From: Viscum album
Lineage: Eukaryota > Streptophyta > Magnoliopsida > Santalales > Viscaceae
Reading direction: 5' to 3'
NCBI GenBank assembly: GCA_963277665.1
Contig: OY728128.1
Coordinates: 1,861,686,988 to 1,861,750,987, forward strand
Length of the DNA stretch: 64,000 bases
Below are positions 26,054-38,850 of the stretch, piece after piece. Position 1 is the first letter of the stretch, and each line of letters opens with the position of its first letter. Below the pieces are notes generated by a model. The model did no database searches. It worked only from the letters and a program-made list of their open reading frames with translations, and was not told the DNA's origin. The position numbers and the translations under genes are program-made.

Positions 26054-26062
26054 CTGATACCA
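26054..26062 (-). other. Primer-binding site of element A (tRNA-iMet type)
   Basis: On the minus strand, TGGTATCAG lies three bases after the end of the 5' LTR. This matches the first nine bases of TGGTATCAGAGC, the standard plant site complementary to the 3' end of initiator tRNA-Met. The next bases no longer match. Confidence 0.75.
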
Positions 26063-26065
26063 CTT

Positions 26066-29000
26066 TGTAACATCCTTGACTTGGGATCCACTAAATCGGT
26101 GCCCCGAGATGGGTTGCCACAAGGTCGGAAGTGCGCCTCCTCATATGCTAGTGGTTGTGGACCAACAGAATTGGTCTAAGAGTAATGTCGGGAGAATATA
26201 ACTTATTTACTTGATTAAGACATTTTAGAAAACAAAATAATGAGAATAAACAAGTACAAAAACCAATAAACATATAATTCTAACATCACCCAACTAGGTG
26301 AAAACCATAATTCAATATTACCAAAGTCATGATATACTATTAGTTCATAGTGAATAAACCCTAAAATAATGAAAATGAATAATCCCAAAATGGTTCCTGA
26401 CTCTATTTATGGATCTCCCTTTATGTACATCTCAATCCAAACTCAACATCTTAATGAAAATCCTTTTCCCTTGTCTTGACCTGCAACCAAGAAATCTGAT
26501 CATGTACCCAACGGCGGCCCGTGCAGGGTGTGAGTATAAAACCTAGTAGTCCACCACCAATAGTGTCTATGAAATATCCAATATATTATATAGTTCATTC
26601 ATGTACAAAAGAATTGGTTAGTATTCAAGGAACACTTTGAGTTCCATTCATTAACAAGGTTCATTTAATTCATTCCTAGCATTTGTCCCAATTTCATTTC
26701 TTGTACCATCATTACTAAATAACCCCTTTTAACAAATCCTCTTTGTGATATTCTTATATATCATATATACATGGTTATATAAAATCAATCATTGTTAATA
26801 GGGGAAATAAATCAAGTCATGATATCACTATGGAAATGAAAATCGTTTCAACACATTCGGTGCCCTGAGCTGGGTTGCCGCATGACCTCAACCACGCATC
26901 CCCATACACCAAAGGTTACCAAAGAGTAGTGAGGCTCTATGAGTCATGTGGGGATACTATACCCTCATTACCATATTAATCCACCATTTAAAAAAATAAG
27001 GGAAATAAATGAATCAACTATTAATCATATAATCCAAACATCACCCAACTGGGTGTTAACCATAATTAATTATTAATAATTTCATGATATACTAGTAGTG
27101 AAACGTGAATAAAACCCACAATAAGGAAAACCAATAATCCCCAAATGGGTCCCAAAACTTTGTTTGGATCCTACTCCATATATATCAGGAGACCAACTAA
27201 ATATCCCAGTGCAAGGCCTTTTCCAATGTCATGACCTAAAACCTGGAAATCTGCTTATATACCAAACAACGCCCCGAGTAGTGTGTGAGTACAAATCTAT
27301 GTAGGACTAAATCAATAGTGTATAAGAAATATCCTATCAAATAGACAGTTCCTAAGAGAAAAAAAATAAATTGTATGTAAACAAGGAATAGATCAGCTAC
27401 CATTTGTTAATAAGGTTAATTGAATTCATGCATAGCAGTTATCCCAATACCATTTCTTTTACCATCATTACTATATAACCCATATTTAACACATGCCCTT
27501 TGGGTTCAGAATATACATAATCTATACATGGGTCTAAGGAAATTAATCAATATAAATTCGGGAAATAAGTCAAGAACCTATCTCACTAGGGAAACATAGA
27601 TCACATCAAAACATTATCCTCACCTTGAAGCCTTAGTCCGAGTGGAATGAAACTGTTATGGTAATAGAGGCTCCATTCCATTCCCTAACCCATGCATTTA
27701 TTGGGTGGAGTTTATATCATCAGTGTAAATCGACCAATGGGAGTAGAAACTCATGTCAATGCCCACCTCTACCAAGCCATGTGCACAAGACTATTTATCT
27801 AATGACCATAATCATACCATAACACTACCCTACATAACCAATTCCATTAGTAAATCACAATTCATAATAAAAACATTTGAATTGGTACCATGTCGATTAT
27901 TATATTACATTGAACTATCTCATTATCACATTAAACCCATAAGGAATTCCAAATAACATCCCAATTATTAAGTCATTCCCCATTCATCAATTCCCTTATG
28001 AAACCATTTACATGTTATCAATTCACAAGAGATTTCCAGTTTAACATTATCAACATTTATATGTACTAGTCATATTTGGCATTTAAACATAATTCATATA
28101 CCATTTGACAAAATCCCATTTAACCTAATCACCAACTTTTAATTTATGCCAAAAAAACCCCATTATATAATTACACGAGAATATAGGAACAAAAATAAAT
28201 ATTCCATTTAGAAAAAATCAACTATTTATATATAATCTATATGGAATTCACATTGTCACTCAGCAACCATTAGTTTGACACTTCCATTTTCATGGTCCTG
28301 AAATGTCAGCTAACCCCACGGGTGGCCCTAAAAAGGTTAAATCATCCTCCACAAATCCCCTAACAATCATGAGGGTTTAAATGGGTCACACAGACACCCC
28401 TTTTTTTGCAACACTAAAAATAAACCAAGAAAAATTAGGGAATAAGAAGAACACACAATTTTATGAAAAAATTTAAAATAAAAATACCAGATTACACTTG
28501 TAGACCACCTATCTAAAAAATAGTGATGAATGAACTCTTAATCGAATATATAGATCCATATTAAACCACCCTTTGAAGCCTCAACCTAAAACTCACCAAA
28601 AAAGGAGGGTTTTAGAGCTTCGAATAGAGGGGAGAAACTAAAAACCCTAATCTGAAAAAGAAATTCAAGAAGAAGATTATACATACCCAGAGAATTCATC
28701 CACAACTGACGAAACATCAAATGGACTATAGATGAGGGATATTGATCCATGGGAGATCGTTAGGTTTTTGGGACGTCACTAGTGTTCCATGGAGGAAGAA
28801 GGAATAAAATCCTGAGTGCACCATAAAACCCCATAATGGATTATTTGTAATTTATCAATGTTTATGTGATGCATGGTTTATTAGGAAATATTTCTAAATT
28901 GTGTGGATCATACAATCCAAAAACAATTCCCTCTCATGGTTACCAAGGATTACAACACGATTTTCACTAACCGTTCACAAATTGTTCCACATGCTTAGAA

Positions 29001-29147
29001 CTCCATTTTTTCTTCATCTTTCTTGCCTCAAACTCCTAGAACACCGCCGATCCTTCACATGAACATGGGAAAAGACTTATCTATCCAAAAGAAGAGACCA
29101 ATCTAAATCATAAAAAAACAAACCTTAAGAAAATATAGCATCTTACA
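26066..29147 (-). repeat. Element A right LTR (5' LTR)
   Basis: It starts TGTAACATCC and ends ATCTTACA, 3,082 bp. It is about 600 bp longer than the left LTR, mainly because a 761-bp block is doubled (26,097-27,614), partly offset by small deletions. The two LTRs are well diverged, so the insertion is old. Confidence 0.85.
26097..27614 (-). repeat. 761-bp tandem duplication inside the right LTR
   Basis: Block 26,097-26,857 is followed directly by 26,858-27,614. Both begin CGGTGCCC, carry CATCACCCAACT near 190 bp, a CCTTTTCC...TGAC block near 360 bp, and end in an ACATT. The left LTR has the block once (19,496-20,257). The junction lies between ACACATT and CGGTGCC. The two units are as diverged from each other as the LTRs are, so the duplication is probably old. 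Confidence 0.8.
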
Positions 29148-29152
29148 TTTAG
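29148..29152. repeat. Target-site duplication of element A, right
   Basis: TTTAG follows the right LTR and pairs with TATAG on the left. It continues into sequence that matches the flank of the empty site at 35,724. Confidence 0.7.
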
Positions 29153-30462
29153 ACCATTGTTAATCTTAATTTTACATTAATCCTTATTATTATTATTTTA
29201 CTACATTCTTTAAAAATATTGATCAAAAATATATTTAAACTAATTAAAAATTATAAATAAATCTTCTTACAACATATAAACCATTTTTATAAATTTAAAT
29301 CCTAGAATTATTATAAATTCATTTAAATTTAATCCTGTAGAAAAGATAAAAATGCACATTTTAAAGTAAAAATGTCTTATAATTTGAAATGTTTTAAAAT
29401 ACTATATCAATGTGTAATTGATTCAAAAAACCTATATTAGATTATTTGATAAATTATTTAATTATTTATAATTTATAAAAAAATTCCAATATAATTTAAG
29501 AATATAGATAAATTAGATAAAAAAGATTTTTAATTAAAATTCGATATTATTCAACATTCATAAAAAATTGAAACATCATAGAAAAAATCAAAAAATTCAC
29601 CCTATAATAATTTTGTTTCTACTAATTATAATAAATGAGGTATATATTTACATATATAATCTCAAGTATTTCCAAAATTTACTTTTAAAAATGTTGCACC
29701 CTTAAAAGTTGCAAAAACTCACTTTAGAAAAATATACGGTTTTATTTTTAAAAATGGATTTGTTCTTATTGTATTCCAATAAAATCTACGGAAAGAATGT
29801 CAATAATATTTTATAGAATATAAAATATATAAATTTAGTTAATATCATTCACTAGTAGTATATAATTTACACTATTAGGATAAAAACCATCGTGATAATA
29901 AAAAATAATATATTTATTTTATATTAAATTGATTTATATTTTCATTTCTAAATAATTGGAAAATAATGAATTAATCTTCTATCTATGTAAAAAATTATTT
30001 TAATAACTTAGTTAATCCTCTTTATGATGTCCAATTTAATGCCCATGTTATACCTTATTATATTAAATAATAATAGTATAATAATATATTGTTTTTAAGT
30101 AAAAAATGGAAATGCCTGTAACATATTCTATTAAAGAAACTAGTTGTTGTGTGTGATGAAAGATAAACTAGTATCATGTTCATTAATAGATATATATTAT
30201 ATTAATTTTTTTTAAAATATTAAATACAAAATAGAGTATTGAGATATTATATTCCTTTCTACATTTGGTTGTGCATATCATTCATGCAATTGAATATAGT
30301 GTTTTTTAATTAGAATTTGGTGTCATTATATTCTCTGATTAATTAAATTTGATACTCATAGTATAAACATGATCATGGTATTCTCGTGTTTTATATTTGA
30401 AAATTCAATTTTCAAAAAACCCACATCATAATAGAGTGTATAAAATAACCTCTTAATTTTAT
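29153..30462. repeat. Segmental duplication, copy 1, right arm
   Basis: Past element A, copy 1 resumes and aligns with 35,729-37,002. Anchors include the TGTTAATCTT block just after the target site, an AAATTTAAATC block near 29,300 with 35,865, a TTAGGATAAAA block near 29,876 with 36,441, GTTGTGTGTGATGAAA near 30,147 with GTTGCGTGTGACATGAA near 36,677, and ATATTCCTTTCTACATT near 30,248 with ATATCCTTTATACATT. It ends at 30,458-30,462 (TTTAT), the site that is filled by element B in copy 2. Confidence 0.75.
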
Positions 30463-31080
30463 AGAATGAGTAGTACTAATGTCAAATGAAATAACATATA
30501 AATAAGTTTCTACATAGGAGAACATTAGTGGAATGTGAAAATATGGAATTGGAGGAAAAGATAATATAGTAATATAGAGTCATTGAGGTCATTGATCACC
30601 AACATGTGAATATAAATGGAAAGATGATGTCCTCAAATCCATAAATCTATGATGATTTAAAATAACATCAGTTTAATGTGAATAAATGAATTTGGATAAA
30701 ATTTCTATTTTGAGATCCTTTACGTAATGTTGAGGAATTATTTTATTGACCAATAATATATGTAAATTTAATTATATTATACTTTTCTATTTCATATGAA
30801 CATTTTAATCTTTTGGTTGTACATAGATAAAATTATAATTCACCCCTTAATTTATGAAATTGATATCCCCAAATGACTTTTTTATTTATAAAGAACTAAA
30901 ATATTCTTTTCATAGATTATAGTATTTATAAAACTAGTCACTGTGTTTATCTATAACTATTTTATAAAGATAAAATTGTTAATTTGTTAATCTCTAAACC
31001 TAAATATTCAAACCACTCTTTAACCATTAATATTTATTAAAAACATTATTTATCTAAAAGAAATAAAAAATAACGAGAAA

Positions 31081-31146
31081 GTCATCTATGCTAGTGGTAG
31101 TCATGAAACCCTTTTTGTCAATTGATATTTGTTTCAATCCCCACCA
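31081..31146 (+). pseudogene. tRNA-Gly-like pseudogene or SINE head
   Basis: CTAGTGGTAG at 31,091-31,100 is identical to the D-arm region (A box) of plant tRNA-Gly. GTTTCAATCC at 31,131-31,140 fits the B-box consensus GGTTCRANNCC with one mismatch. The distance between them, 40 bp, is that of a tRNA. ACCC at the anticodon-stem position also agrees with tRNA-Gly(GCC). The acceptor ends do not pair and the anticodon loop is lost, so it is not a working tRNA. It may be an old tRNA pseudogene or the head of a tRNA-derived SINE. Confidence 0.45.
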
Positions 31147-31638
31147 TATTATATTGTTTCCTATTTCTAAAACAAAATTAATATAATGTTGAAAATAAAT
31201 ATGATGCATATCCTTGAAATTTATTCAATTAAATAGCCTTTCTAAAGTTTTCAATACAACCCCAATATAAAAGTAAGTCATCCATTTACTTCAACATTGG
31301 TACTACTTTGGTCTATATTTTATCCATTAAAATAATGAATTGACCTAGGTAGAACCCAGGTTTCCCACATTTAAGGAAAATAACTATAAATGGATACTAC
31401 AGAAGAGTTTTATTAACATTCATCACACAATTAATTCATCCTTATAAACTATTTTCTTTATGTCATTATTTCCTAAACATAAATCATATCCCTATTCCAT
31501 GGAGACACATTCTTGGGTATCTTCTTCCAAATATCTTTTTTTATTGAAATCAAGCCCTTTTTTCTCCATTGTCTCCACCAATTTTGATCTTATAATACCC
31601 CATCCTTCACAAATTTAGTGAGTCCAAGCGTTTGTTAA

Positions 31639-31659
31639 TATATATATATATATATATAT
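31639..31659. repeat. (TA)n microsatellite
   Basis: About ten uninterrupted TA units. Confidence 0.9.
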
Positions 31660-34600
31660 TATTAATCATATTTTTAAAAACATTATTATCAATAAACCTT
31701 ATATATTTAATACCAATCTACATTCATTTTTTTCTCATTATCTATTCCTTTCCCATCATGTTCAATGCTAACATGATTCCTTCAGGTTCCATCCATTGAC
31801 TAAAACAAAAAGAATAGTCTATTAAATAATTATTATATTATAAAACATATAATATTTGATAGAGTGACTAAATATTAATATATTTTTTTCTAACATACCT
31901 CGGGTTTAACCAAGATCATTAATTGTCATTATCTTTTCAAATCCATCCTAAATGTTTTTAAATAAAATGGGAATTATCTTAAGAATATATTGAAAATGTG
32001 TCTAAGAATGCGAGTATTTGGGATCTTTGTAATCGACCAATTTATAATCAAGTCAGGATAAATGTACTTTTTGGGGTTGTAACCCTTAGGTATATCTATT
32101 CTAGTACCACATCCATTTGTCATATCTAGACATGGATGTATTTCTATGAAAACAACATAATCAATATCTAATTGGAAATTGAGGATGTTCTACTATACTT
32201 AACCTCAAATTTCCTCTTTCTGGTTATGTTCCATAATATATATTTTCCTAAATCTATTTACTAATATTTCTACTAAAATTCATATGATACCTACTATATA
32301 AACGTTACCTTAGTAAGATTGTTGTGGGTGTCTACTACCATTATATATAAATGATTTCTGGGAATCAAATCTCGATGGACCTAAGTGGTTAGTTGTCTCG
32401 GTATACCAGATACATAAATGTGTCTTATATTAAAATTGGATATAATAAATAAAAAATATACTTTTTATTTTTTAGGATAATAAATGTCTTCCAATTTATT
32501 GTGTCCATACATATATTTCTTAATACGATCATTAAATTCCTTAATAAATGAAGAAAATAAGGGTGAGCTCAAATACACAATAATGGTTAAGTATAACATA
32601 AAATACAACGAATCAATGGGAATAAATCAATAGGGATAGTTAAATGATTGATAAAATATTTCATCTAATCAATAAATTGATAGAAATTGTGTAAAAAATA
32701 TGCAAAGATGACAAACTTAGAGCACATGCCATTTAAAATAACATGAGAAGTCAAAATCAATTTTGTAAGGTAAAAAACTGAAATAAATTACATTTAATTG
32801 ATTGGATGAGAATGAAATGAATCCAAAGAAACTTTCAAAGTGGAAATAAAAAAGATAAATTTTTATAATAATAATTACAAATAAATTTTGAATAAGGGAA
32901 ATACATAATTATTGGACTTCTGATCTGAGGAGTATGAAAAATTATACTTTCAATAACATTCAAAAATATTGTTTAAAACTATAAGCTGAAACCCATTTAA
33001 TTTAGAACATAATTTTTTCATGAGAACATGTCAATGAATCGAGGTGATATATAATATCTAGGACCCACCAATAACTACCTATTCAAACATTCCTCTTATA
33101 TTATGTAATCGACTTAATTGACAAATGATATGACTTATCAAATATCAGTATTGAGTAAAGAATATCCATTTATCTATATTTCACAAGATAATAAAATAAA
33201 AATAATTGTAAATACCATATGTAATAATCATACATAGATTATGAAATAGTAATATCCATGATAAATAATATTCATATTTATAGGGAAATTTAATGTACAA
33301 TGATCATAGGAAATTAAATATTTAAAAGGGACTAAATGAAATCACAGTAGTGAATTTCAATACTATCCTGGGTGAAACAAAATTTAAACTATCTAGAAGA
33401 AGAATAAGGATTATATCAATACAATATATCTAAAGTGGTGTTTGGATAAATGGTTGTTGTCATTGATGAATTGAAATACCGTAAAAGGAAACAAAAATAT
33501 ATATATCATTTTCATTTTGCATAAATCCTTATATTTGAAAATAAATTTTACAAACATTTTCATTAAAATTTATCTTTTTAAAATTGAAAAGTATTATTTA
33601 AATATATTATGGAAATTAACTTTTTTATATGAAGTACAAGGGAAAAAAGAATATCCATATGACAAGGTAAAATGATACAGAAGTGTCTTCTCGAAAATCA
33701 ATAAGAATATTCCATTAAAAAAATAATTTTATGATAAAAGCTTAATAATTTATTAATAAATAATTTTGGAAAATTTAAGCACATTTTCTAAATTATTTTT
33801 TAAAAATAAGGGATTATAATAAAATAACTAATGTAACTAAAGATTGAAATGAAGGCGAGTTTTGTGGAAAACATTTTCTAAATGATTCTGAGTAGCAATG
33901 AGTGGGAAAGTTTATTATTTCATGAAAATGGTCATGAAGATACATGTTGGGAGAAAAATAATGGGTTTATTTAAAAATTATCATATAAATTACATTATTT
34001 TAATTTCAATAAAATAAATCATTGATTAGAATGATATTGTGAAATAATCCCTTAAAGGGATCCTAACATTGAAATAAGAGTCAATAAATGAATTGATTAA
34101 TTTTATAAAATATAAATACACATAATATTCGATTAAATAAATAATAATATAGTAAATGTATTTATACAGATATTCATATAATATTAACAATAATTAGGTT
34201 GTAATATATCCTAAGGAAAAGGTATTTAATTAAGAAATTTCACTACCACATGGTAACATTATGTTAAAAAATTGTTTGATGATGTAATTAAAATTGAAAA
34301 TGAAAATACCATGAATACATATTTATTATAGATATTTCATTTCATGGTTCAATATAAACTCTATTCAAAAGATATTAGTTTCATAATAATACAAAATGCC
34401 TCAATAAAATGAAATTGAGAGAAAATACCTTACCTTGATTTTCATTTTCGGTGAAATCCCTTTAAAATCATGTATAATGGTTTAAAAAGTGTCAATAAAT
34501 TAAAACATACAATAATAAAATTTATGATATCAAATATTATCTTTTTAAACCATATTATTAACTGATTGTTGACAATAATTCATTATTTTCTCTATTTCGG

Positions 34601-34739
34601 GTGTCCATAACCTAGTTTTTCATGTAGGTTTTATGTTGTTTTTTATATTACTTCCATAATGATTTCATCAACACCAATTCATATAAAATGATCTAAATAA
34701 TATATATATATATTCAGTTTATATGTATATATATTTATC

Positions 34740-35215
34740 CATAATGTATGGATATAAGAAATGAAATGCATCGTTCATGGAAACGGAAGGTTATATGTTT
34801 TCGTGAATGCTTCTTTCATTTCATTTTCATTTTTAAATTAATAAAACTTAAATGACATATATATATATATATTATAATTAAATTATCATATTTATTTCAT
34901 ATATTTAACATATTTTTGTTAATAACATTCTTAATAAATTCCATGTATAGCATAAATTAATCACATTGCTTTGAGGAGGCAGTAGTGCACACATACACAT
35001 ACAAAGCTATTAGATTCCCAAAAAAATGAGATCATAATGTTATCTGTTATATTCAAATTCCATAATAATAATGAAATTATATATACAATATATATCATAT
35101 ATAAAATATAAATATTTCATTATTTACAATATATAAAGTAGGTATTGGAAGAATGAATTGCATCGGTTCGAGAGGCGGTAGTCCGCCATACACATGAACG
35201 ATGATTGCCTATCCC
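34740..35215 (-). repeat. Three spaced copies of a ~55-bp conserved core (copy 2)
   Basis: This is the counterpart of the core triplet in copy 1, with cores near 35,205-35,150, 35,000-34,940 and 34,805-34,745 on the minus strand. The first reads as IIVHVYGGLPPLEPMQFI in one frame, close to the copy 1 peptide, which shows the frame is at least partly shared. The second and third are more eroded. Confidence 0.5.
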
Positions 35216-35723
35216 ATTTGATGGATGTCTTTGATATTATAGTTTAAAATATTATAACTAAAATATATCAGAAAATTTAAGATAACTAGGTTCTTTTAAA
35301 ATAATGATATTTAAATAATTTTGGGGGGAGACATAAATGAAAAAAAAGTGATCGTTAAATAATATTACCTCTTATTCGGGCAACTTCTTTTGGTTTATAC
35401 CAAAAGTCATTATTGTTTTTTCATCTGCGCAAATTAAGGCTGCTAAGAAGGTGAGAGGGAATTTGGGAGCTTATTTTGGCAATGTTTTTCTGAGAAAAAT
35501 TTCTTGATATATGTAATGAAGTGGAAGGTGTTAATATAATTTTATAGCACAACGGGAGTCTCATTGTTTTAAATATAAAAAGGTAAACACTATTGAGAGG
35601 CTTCCCTTGAATCATTTGCCTCAAAAAATTAACCAAATTGTATAAGACTATGTATATGTTTTAAATATTTCTCTCAAATGGAATTTGAATATTTATATTT
35701 CATTTTTACCTTTACGTTTAATG

Positions 35724-35728
35724 TTTAG
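35724..35728. other. Empty target site corresponding to element A
   Basis: TTTAG stands in sequence whose left side (GTTTAATG) matches the left flank of element A (GTTGAATG) and whose right side (CTGTTAATCTT) matches its right flank (TTGTTAATCTT). There is one copy of the target and no element. Confidence 0.75.
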
Positions 35729-38480
35729 TCACCTGTTAATCTTTTTTTACCTTATTTGATGATATTAGTTTTAACTCAATTCATTAATTTTTTTGGGTAA
35801 AAAACTAATTTGACCATAATTGACAATATAAATTATTATTATTCCAAATATAGAACCCATTTTCAAAATTTAAATCTTATAAGTGGAATAAATTAATTTA
35901 AATTTGGTCCCGCTGATTGAATGACAAAGAGGGTTTCATGTTAATAATCATCAAAGGCTGAAATTTTTTTATATCAATCATAAATTTGAAATTGATCACT
36001 ATAAATTGAATTGAATTAAATAATTTATAATTTAATTAAATATTATCTAAAAAAACCAAAAAATAATTTTTCTATATAAATAAAATAGATGAAACTGTAA
36101 TTTTCAATTAAAATTTAGTATTTTCACTATTCATCAGAATATGAGACGTCACAAAAAATACCATAGAGTCACCCAAAGTTACTATTGATGTTTCACTTTA
36201 AAAAAATGAATTTTATTTTAAAATATAAATTTTATAAAATTTTATAAATTCTTTTTTAATGGGTTCCCCAATAAAATGTGGGAAAAGGTTCCATTAGAAA
36301 AATATATGACTTTTGGGTAAAATTGGGGGGTTTCTTATCGTATGCCTATCAACTACACTCGATGACTATAGGAAAATTATTGAATATAGAATATATAAGT
36401 ATAATTAAAAAAATTCACTAAAATTAATTAATTTAATTTATTAGGATAAAACACCAATATTGGAATGAAAATAAAAATTTATCATTTATATTTAATTTGT
36501 TTATTTTTATATTTCAAATTAATTTATAACAAATATATTCATATTATATTTTTTAACCACATATTTTCTTATGTTAGTTAATCTTATTCATAACCACCCA
36601 TTTAATAGCTTGGTTATATCTAATTATATTAAATATTAATATTTTAGTGACATATTTTATTTCAGTAAAACAAAGTGTTGCGTGTGACATGAACTTTTGA
36701 AGAATGTCATTTTGGCATGTAAAAAAAGATAACATCATATTACAGGAATTAAAAGATATAGAATGCTTTAAATTTATTTAAATATTCAATATACCACAAA
36801 CTCTTGAGAGGTTAATATCCTTTATACATTCAGTGTTGTCTGTTATACATGATATAAAATACCATGTCCTTAGATTAAAATTTTGAGAACATATAACAAA
36901 TGTGTGTTATACACTATAATTCCCTGGTTTTGTTAAAACTGAATCATTTTATAATGAGGATAAAAATGAAATATTTATTAGGCTCTTATCTTTAATTTTT
37001 ATTGTAACATCCCAAATTAAACAATCATGTTTGAGATATAATTCCACAAGACCACCTGCTTGCCTCCATATACACAAGAGGCTTCTAGGATTGGAGATCA
37101 AAAGTGGGGTAAACACACCCTCATTATAATGTCATTGGATCAATAATAAATAATAACTAACATAATAATCAACAGAGAAAACATGCATCATAAATTAATA
37201 AATGGAATACATTAAATAAAAGAAGCACTCATAAGTAGAATGCATGTATAGGGTTAATAAATAAAACTAAAAATTAAATGATAAACAAGAAATCGTTACA
37301 GTATCTATCCCATCCCACCACCGGATTCCTACTCCTCATATTTCTGGTCTTCCCCAACACCCCTAACCTCATTGAATCATTAATGAAATCTAAAATGGCA
37401 CTGAAATTCTCGATTACGGTTGGGGTACAAGTCTTAGTTTGACACAAAAAATGTTTCCATAACCTGATGTACCCATGTATAAAAGTGTATTCCTTAATAA
37501 TATTTATTATTAAACATAATTAGTAATACAAAATCCGAAATTTTTTAGTCATGCAACAACCAAACCACCCAAACCCCCTGATTTTACTTGCTTCAACTAT
37601 ATATTGAAGTAATAATCAAGGATTCAAAAGAATCAATGAATAACTATGAGGATCATGAATCATTATAACCGGAATAGTGTGATCATGAACATTTACATAA
37701 ACTAGGAATCAAGGTTTTTAGGTTCTCTACATTCTCAAGGTATTGAGAGGTACTCCTAATTCAGTAGTCATTGAGAACATACCACAAGGAATCTAATAGG
37801 CATTGAGTGCATCACACAACATCTATGAGGTATCTACATATCACTACCCAATAAATAGGTAACTTGTCTCTTTAATCACAAGTCATTCACACTCTACCTC
37901 TGATGGATAATCATGTCTTGATGGTGCACGTAACATGGGATTTTAGATCGGTAACAAAACAACACATAGCCCGATGGGATGCCAGAGAAATCATAGACAA
38001 TTATTATAATTGAGATATCATAATAATACTTATGATCATCATAAAATATGATTAATAAGGAAAACATTACTCATGGAAAATAGACACTAACATGTTATTA
38101 TAATATATCTCAGTCATCTAATATGACTGTTCATAAATTATATAAAGGCGACATGTGTAACAAAAGTGTAAGATGTTAAGGGTATTCCTACATCAAAATT
38201 TGTTGATGAAAAATTAAAGGATAAACCACCCTATGTGTTTGAATAGCTAGAGTGGAAACCTCAATAGTCAAGAACTCCTATTTGTAGCCTTATTATAATA
38301 AATGTTGACTTTTCATAGATGAAGGTCTGTTAGGGGTTCATATAAAAAAACCATTTATTTAATTTAAAAAAGAATTAAAATATCAATTGTGATGATACAT
38401 TCTCTATCCTTGATACTTTTTAGAATTATCATTCTAAGACATTGCATATTCATTAAACATTCTACAAAATAATAATTATC

Positions 38481-38850
38481 TACTGATATTTTATAATTAA
38501 CTATCCTATAAAATTATATGTTGATAAATTATTATAAATTATCCATTTTAATTATCAATTGATAATTTATTATATTTTATTTGTTATAATTATTTTTTCA
38601 AAATTTATTATGAATTATCCTTTATAATTATTTTTTCATAATCAATTATCCTTAATTATTATATCAAGATAATTTATGATAAACTATCCATTATAATTAT
38701 CTATTGATAAATAATTACAAATTATCCTTTATAACCATCTTTTGATAATATATTATCCTTTATAATTATACTTTGATCATTTATAATAAACATTTATTTT
38801 TATAATTATATTTTGGAAAATTCCCAATTATGGTTTTATAATTTTAATAA
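38481..38850. repeat. 38-bp AT-rich minisatellite, about nine units
   Basis: Units start near 38,481, 38,521, 38,559, 38,597, 38,635, 38,664, 38,704, 38,742, 38,773 and 38,813. Most are 38 bp, two are shortened to about 30, and they share TTGATAA...ATTATAAATTATCC...ATAATTAT. Similar isolated strings continue to about 39,000. The array lies inside the LTR of element B and is built of near-palindromic AT motifs. Confidence 0.75.

Larger units (their letters stand above)
19465..29147 (-). mobile_element. Ty3/gypsy LTR retrotransposon A, complete but decayed
   Basis: A 9.68-kb element with two long LTRs that both start TGTAA and end TTACA on the plus strand. It has a 5-bp target duplication, a primer-binding site beside the right LTR and a purine tract beside the left LTR. 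These landmarks place the 5' LTR on the right, so the element reads on the minus strand. Long LTRs and a tRNA-iMet-type primer site suggest a Tekay/Del-like chromovirus, though the internal region is too eroded to prove it. The internal part is 4.1 kb, shorter than a full Ty3 element, and no RT was recognised. It interrupts copy 1 of the segmental duplication; the matching site in copy 2 is empty. Confidence 0.85.
30463..32200. other. Copy 1 continuation, counterpart not found
   Basis: AT-rich sequence between the empty site for element B and the start of copy 2. If the duplication was a simple head-to-tail tandem, its partner should lie beyond the right end of element B; I could not find it by eye. 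Apart from a tRNA-like stretch and a TA repeat no content was recognised. Confidence 0.5.
32200..37002. repeat. Segmental duplication, copy 2
   Basis: This block is collinear with copy 1 (15,950-19,459 plus 29,153-30,462) and lacks element A. At 35,365-35,470 the minus strand reads out of a possible coding stretch into GTAATA, and copy 1 has the same edge at 19,113 with GTAATG, so a shared splice donor of a dead gene is possible. A minus-strand open frame of 71 codons (35,421-35,636) is not recognisable. Homology stops exactly where element B begins at 37,003. Confidence 0.75.

Noticed and set aside
32340..32420. Minus-strand VHRDLIPRNHLY resembling a protein-kinase catalytic loop (HRDLKPxN)
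   Set aside because: The homologous stretch in copy 1 reads NLDLIPCNH, there is no second kinase motif nearby and the frame is not kept.
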